In this document: in pieces, positions 60,557-64,000 of the stretch | Position numbering within the stretch: position 1 is the stretch's first letter | Layout: every line of letters begins with the position of its first letter | From: Lunatibacter salilacus | GTDB taxonomy: Bacteria; Bacteroidota; Bacteroidia; Cytophagales; Cyclobacteriaceae | Direction: 5' to 3' | NCBI RefSeq assembly: GCF_009797935.1 | Contig: NZ_VOLC01000001.1 | Coordinates: forward strand, 570,471-634,470 | Length of the DNA: 64,000 bases | Notes under the pieces: generated by a model | Told to the model about the DNA's origin: nothing | Databases searched by the model: none | The model's input: the letters and a program-made list of their open reading frames with translations, nothing else | Program-made: the position numbers and the translations under genes

Positions 60557-61489
60557 ATGAACCGAAGAGCATTTCATAAAAAAGCCCTCCTGGCTACCGC
60601 TGCAGTAGGCTGGGCTTCCCTGAATCCCCTTAAAGCAAGCACAAAATCCTCCATCCGACTGGGAGGACCCATCTACCAAAAGGTAAATAATCCCGAAGAG
60701 TGGGTAGCCGCCGTAAAGGCGAAAGGATACCGGGCAGCCTATTGTCCTGTGGGCACTGGAACCTCCTCTGACAAAATCAGGGCCTATGAACAGGCAGCAA
60801 AGAAAGCTGATATTGTCATCTCAGAAGTAGGTGCCTGGAGCAATCCAATCAGTCCGGATTCGAAAATGGCAAAGGAAGCTTTTGACAAATGCGTCAACTC
60901 TCTGGCCTTAGCTGATGAGATCGGCGCCAACTGTTGTGTCAATATCAGCGGATCAAAAAATCCCACACACTGGGCCGGTCCCCATGCCGACAATCTGACC
61001 AAAGAAACCTTTGACCAGGTTGTGGAAGTTACCCGAAAAATTCTCCAATCCGTTAAACCAACACGGACCCATTTTACCATTGAACAGATGCCTTGGGCAT
61101 TTCCGGATAGTGTAGATAGTTACCTGGATCTTATCAAAGCTATAGACCATCCGCAATTTGGAGTCCATATGGATCCGATGAACTTAATAGTAAGTCCCAG
61201 ACTCTTTTATGGCAATGCCGAACTGATTAAAGATTGCTTTAACAGATTGGGTCCGTATATCCGCAGCTGCCATGGCAAAGACATCGTGATAAAAGAAGAC
61301 TATTACATGCCCCAGTTTACAGAAGTAGCACCCGGAAAGGGCGTTATGGATTACTCCGTTTTCTTAACCGAATTAAGCAAATTGCCAAATATCCCCCTGA
61401 TGATGGAGCATTTAAGTTCAGAAGCGGAATACGATGAAGCCGCAGCCCATATCCGATCTGTCGGAGAGCAACTAAATATTGATCTCTAA
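60557..61489 (+). CDS. Tat-exported sugar phosphate isomerase/epimerase-like protein
   Basis: A 310-residue TIM-barrel protein of the xylose isomerase-like (AP endonuclease 2) family. It starts with a twin-arginine signal (NRRAFHKKALLATAAVGWAS), so it is exported folded. Barrel motifs follow: AYCPVGTGTSS, ANCCVNISGS, HFTIEQMPWAFPD (metal-site Glu), FGVHMDPMNLI (His-Asp), RSCHGKDIVI and PLMMEHLSSEAEYDEA. These fit a metal-dependent sugar or inositol-type epimerase. Cytoplasmic homologues are common; the Tat form implies a periplasmic sugar substrate. Single gene. Confidence 0.9.
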   Translation: MNRRAFHKKALLATAAVGWASLNPLKASTKSSIRLGGPIYQKVNNPEEWVAAVKAKGYRAAYCPVGTGTSSDKIRAYEQAAKKADIVISEVGAWSNPISPDSKMAKEAFDKCVNSLALADEIGANCCVNISGSKNPTHWAGPHADNLTKETFDQVVEVTRKILQSVKPTRTHFTIEQMPWAFPDSVDSYLDLIKAIDHPQFGVHMDPMNLIVSPRLFYGNAELIKDCFNRLGPYIRSCHGKDIVIKEDYYMPQFTEVAPGKGVMDYSVFLTELSKLPNIPLMMEHLSSEAEYDEAAAHIRSVGEQLNIDL

Positions 61490-61767
61490 CCTAGCAGCAT
61501 AATTCACCAAGTAGTTTATGAAATTAAAACTATGTGCCCTATGTGGTAACATAAATCACCGAATTCAATATAGAGCTGTTTTTTTTTATTACCACAGAGT
61601 AACATCGCTCTCATAGGGATTTTTTCAAAACATTTATTTTTAAATATGCAAATATTCTCTTTGGGGCACCCCTATTTCACGCTGCGGCCGTAATGATGTC
61701 GCAGTGAACGTATCGATTGTGAATACTACTATGTGAATTATGTGCCCTATGTTGCTACCTTTTTTTC

Positions 61768-62280
61768 ACGCAACGGTCGCAACGATGGCGTAACGGACGC
61801 AACGTCAAAAAAATCCATGTGTCTTTTGTGTACCTCCGTGTCCTTTGTGGTCACTGTTTTCTCGCAACGGACGCAAAGATGGCGCAACGGACGCAACGTC
61901 AAAAAAACCCCTGTGTCTTTTGTGTACCTCCGTGTCCTTTGTGGTCACTGTTTTCTCGCAACGGACGCAAAGATGGCGTAACGGACGCAACGTCAAAAAA
62001 ATCCATGTGTCTCTTGTGTACCTCCCTGTCCTTTGTGGTCACTGTTTTCTCGCAACGACCGCAAAGAAGGCGCAACGGACGCAACGTCAAAAAAATCCAT
62101 GTGTCTTTTGTGTACCTCCCTGTCCTTTGTGGTCACTGTTTTCTCGCAACGGACGCAACGTCAAAAAAATCCATGTGTCTCTTGTGTACCTCCCTGTCCT
62201 TTGTGGTCACTGTTTTCTCGCAACGGACGCAACGTCAAGAAAATACCTATGTCTTTTGTGTACCTCCGTGGTCACATTTT
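61768..62280. repeat. Tandem repeat array, periods 94 and 74 bp
   Basis: Unit marks (gtgtc before tttgtgtacctccgtgtcct) fall at 61819, 61913, 62007, 62101, 62175 and 62249. Steps are 94, 94, 94, 74 and 74 bp; the short form lacks a 20-bp module of the caaagatggcgcaacggacg type. A partial copy precedes it from 61768. GC-rich cgcaacggacgcaacg alternates with a tgtgtctttt/gtgtcctttgtg part. All three plus frames stay open because 94 is not a multiple of three; no gene is believed here. The 61490-61767 stretch before it has no gene either. Confidence 0.92.
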
Positions 62281-62300
62281 TTTTGAGCGAAATATTTAGA

Positions 62301-62495
62301 TTATACTTTAAAGAAATAGTCCGTCACAAAGTACCCCGACCAGCAGACTAATGAGGCCGACCCATATCCATAAAGGACCCCCAACCTGTTGCATTTTGGC
62401 AAAAACCACAACACATATACCGGTCGCACAAAACCGGCCACTAATAGAATTATAGAGAGTATTCCTCCTAATTTAAAAATTAACAATAAAACCAT
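62301..62495 (-). CDS. Small hydrophobic protein downstream of infB
   Basis: A 64-residue ORF from an internal Met, reading VLLLIFKLGGILSIILLVAG and then VRPVYVLWFLPKCNRLGVLY. One long hydrophobic segment (residues 3-22) and perhaps a second near the end suggest a small membrane protein. It follows infB on the same strand after a strong terminator, so it would need its own promoter. The frame is clean and the composition natural, but no family is recognised; it may be conserved downstream of infB in relatives. Confidence 0.5.
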   Translation of the reverse strand: MVLLLIFKLGGILSIILLVAGFVRPVYVLWFLPKCNRLGVLYGYGSASLVCWSGYFVTDYFFKV

Positions 62496-62518
62496 AGCAG
62501 CTTTAGTCAGAATACAAC

Positions 62519-62552
62519 AAAAAAAGGACAGCCTCCCAGCCGTCCTTTTTTT
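62519..62552 (-). terminator. Intrinsic terminator of infB
   Basis: Arms AAAAAAAGGAC (62519-62529) and GTCCTTTTTTT (62542-62552) pair perfectly around AGCCTCCCAGCC. On the minus strand the stem ends in a T-run. It lies 17 bp after the infB stop codon. Confidence 0.9.
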
Positions 62553-62568
62553 GTTAGGCCTATTGACC

Positions 62569-64000
62569 TTATTTTTTACGTTTAATTTCCTCCATCTTAT
62601 AGCCTTCGAAGGTATCATCGACTTCGATGTTGTGGAATCCTTTGATGGAAACACCACATTCGTAGCCTGCTTTCACTTCGGCCACATCATCCTTGAATCG
62701 CTTCAATTGGTCGATGTCTCCTTCATGGATAACAATACCGTCACGTATAACTCGGATCTTGTTTTTACGGCTGATATTACCGTTAGTAACATAACATCCC
62801 GCCACAGTTCCGATTTTGGAGATTTTGAATACTTCACGCACCTCTATATTTCCAGTGATAACCTCTTCAAATTCTGGCTCCAACATACCCTCAATCGCAT
62901 CTTTGATCTGATTGATCGCATCGTAGATTACAGAATAATGTCGAATTTCGATTTCCTCCTGCTCGGCTAGCTTCTTGGCATTTGCCGACGGCCTTACCTG
63001 GAATCCGAGGATAATGGCATCCGACGCAGAAGCAAGCAATACATCCGATTCGGAAATTTGTCCTACACCCTGGTGGATGATGTTTACATTTACCTCATCT
63101 TTAGAAAGCTTCAGTAAGGAATCTGCCAGTGCTTCCACCGAACCATCCACGTCACCTTTGATGATGATGTTAAGTTCTTTAAAGCTACCGATGGCCAATC
63201 TCCTACCGATCTCGTCCAGTGTGATGTGCTTCTTGGTACGGAGACTTTGCTCACGCTGTATTTGCTCCCTCGAGTTGGCTATTTCACGGGCCTCTCTTTC
63301 AGTATCATATACTTTGAAGAGATCCCCCGCTTGAGGAGCTCCGCTAAGTCCTAGAACCTGAACCGGTGTGGAAGGCTCTGCTGCCTCCACTTTTTTGCCC
63401 AAGTGGTCAAACATTGCTTTGACACGTCCATAATGCTGTCCAGCTAAGATCACGTCGCCTATTTTTAAAGTACCAGCCTGCACCATGATAGTAGTCACAT
63501 ATCCTCTTCCCTTATCCAAGGAAGCTTCTACTACAGTACCAACAGCATTCTTATTTGGATTTGCTTTTAGCTCTAAAATTTCAGCTTCCAACAATACTTT
63601 TTCTAACAGTTCATCAATTCCCTGACCAGTTTTGGCTGAGATCTCTTGGGACTGGTATTTACCACCCCAATCTTCCACCAACAAGTTCATGTTGGCCAAC
63701 TCTTCTTTGATTTTATTTGGATTTGAGTTAGGCTTATCCACTTTGTTTATAGCAAAGATCATCGGTACACCCGCTACTTGGGCGTGGTTAATGGCTTCTT
63801 TCGTCTGGGGCATGACATTATCATCAGCAGCAATCACGATGATGGCGACATCCGTAATTTTGGCTCCCCTTGCCCGCATGGCGGTAAATGCTTCGTGGCC
63901 AGGTGTATCCAAGAACGCAATTTTGTGACCTGTATTAGTCATCACATCATATGCACCGATGTGCTGGGTTATTCCTCCTGCCTCTCCATGAGTTACCTTT
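62569..64000 (-). CDS. infB: Translation initiation factor IF-2, C-terminal part (gene cut by window edge)
   Basis: Partial gene: the frame runs through the right edge, so only about 476 codons are seen of a protein usually near 1000 residues here. Present are [13 protein letters not shown], the G3 motif [11 protein letters not shown]4 INKVDKP, G5 EISAKTGQG, and then domains II, III and IV: NTKIGD-like [47 protein letters not shown] and [18 protein letters not shown]-2 is the GTPase that brings initiator tRNA to the ribosome. No odd residue was seen. Confidence 0.97.
   Translation of the reverse strand, partial: KVTHGEAGGITQHIGAYDVMTNTGHKIAFLDTPGHEAFTAMRARGAKITDVAIIVIAADDNVMPQTKEAINHAQVAGVPMIFAINKVDKPNSNPNKIKEELANMNLLVEDWGGKYQSQEISAKTGQGIDELLEKVLLEAEILELKANPNKNAVGTVVEASLDKGRGYVTTIMVQAGTLKIGDVILAGQHYGRVKAMFDHLGKKVEAAEPSTPVQVLGLSGAPQAGDLFKVYDTEREAREIANSREQIQREQSLRTKKHITLDEIGRRLAIGSFKELNIIIKGDVDGSVEALADSLLKLSKDEVNVNIIHQGVGQISESDVLLASASDAIILGFQVRPSANAKKLAEQEEIEIRHYSVIYDAINQIKDAIEGMLEPEFEEVITGNIEVREVFKISKIGTVAGCYVTNGNISRKNKIRVIRDGIVIHEGDIDQLKRFKDDVAEVKAGYECGVSIKGFHNIEVDDTFEGYKMEEIKRKK

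Noticed and set aside
61768-62280. CRISPR array
   Set aside because: The whole unit is conserved, there are no variable spacers, the period is too long and changes by a fixed 20-bp module, and no cas gene is present.
61733-62351. Several overlapping open frames of 60-168 codons through the array
   Set aside because: They follow the repeat in every frame because 94 bp is not a multiple of three. The translations are the same Cys/Phe-rich peptides repeated, with no start or composition like a real gene.
62389-62970. 193-codon plus-strand frame across the infB end
   Set aside because: It is antisense to the conserved IF-2 C-terminal domain and to the terminator, with no independent features.

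Overview
The window looks like a chromosomal segment of a Bacteroidota bacterium, most likely a Cytophagales/Cyclobacteriaceae-type genome (inference from gene content; no search was run). The signs are a SusC/SusD pair, several TonB-dependent-type barrels with carboxypeptidase-regulatory-like N-termini, the block nadK - DUF6089-like - uppS - bamA - two ompH genes, a LytTR regulator with membrane segments, DUF1080 and DUF983 proteins, and candidate TAnnTTTG -7 boxes. No rRNA, tRNA, CRISPR array or complete insertion sequence was seen.

Layout. 1-910: a 147-bp tandem repeat, remnants of a DUF2281/PIN toxin-antitoxin pair and a dispersed repeat. 914-10143: a long minus-strand housekeeping block (yqeY, cvpA, pabA-like, CBS, nadK, then after a terminator DUF6089-like, uppS, bamA, ompH, ompH) ended by a hairpin at 1392-1420; it combines outer-membrane assembly, undecaprenyl phosphate supply and NADP synthesis. 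10303-21431: pdxJ, a hydrolase, a DUF5053 protein, an acyltransferase, an EEP-family phosphatase, a LytTR regulator, a DUF433 antitoxin whose toxin partner is cut to 13 codons, glutaminase, a barrel protein, a lipoprotein and a structured two-hairpin repeat.

22876-35633 is the most interesting region: a GntR/FCD regulator followed by SusC, SusD, a Tat-exported Gfo/Idh/MocA-fold protein, a class III aminotransferase of the glutamate-1-semialdehyde aminomutase type, an SDR dehydrogenase, a ceramidase-like amidase and an SSS symporter, all on the plus strand. The octamer TGTAAACA or its complement lies in front of both gntR and susC. I read it as a GntR-controlled uptake and catabolic system for an N-acylated amine-containing glycan or aminopolyol; the substrate is unknown.

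35758-50766 holds a bestrophin, an SDR/DUF1080 pair, a two-component system next to an outer-membrane barrel gene, a voltage-gated K+ channel with a zinc-ribbon tail, a GH3 glucosidase, lipoproteins and a diheme cytochrome c. 50977-64000 holds another outer-membrane barrel, a universal stress protein with two CPA2-type antiporters, hemH, a decayed lipoprotein gene, a Tat-exported TIM-barrel epimerase, a 94/74-bp tandem array and the 3' part of infB.

A theme is gene decay and repeat insertion at gene borders: two toxin-antitoxin remnants, two broken AAA ATPase/DUF4143 genes, a broken lipoprotein gene, and a repeat that appears to have supplied the last codons of hemH.
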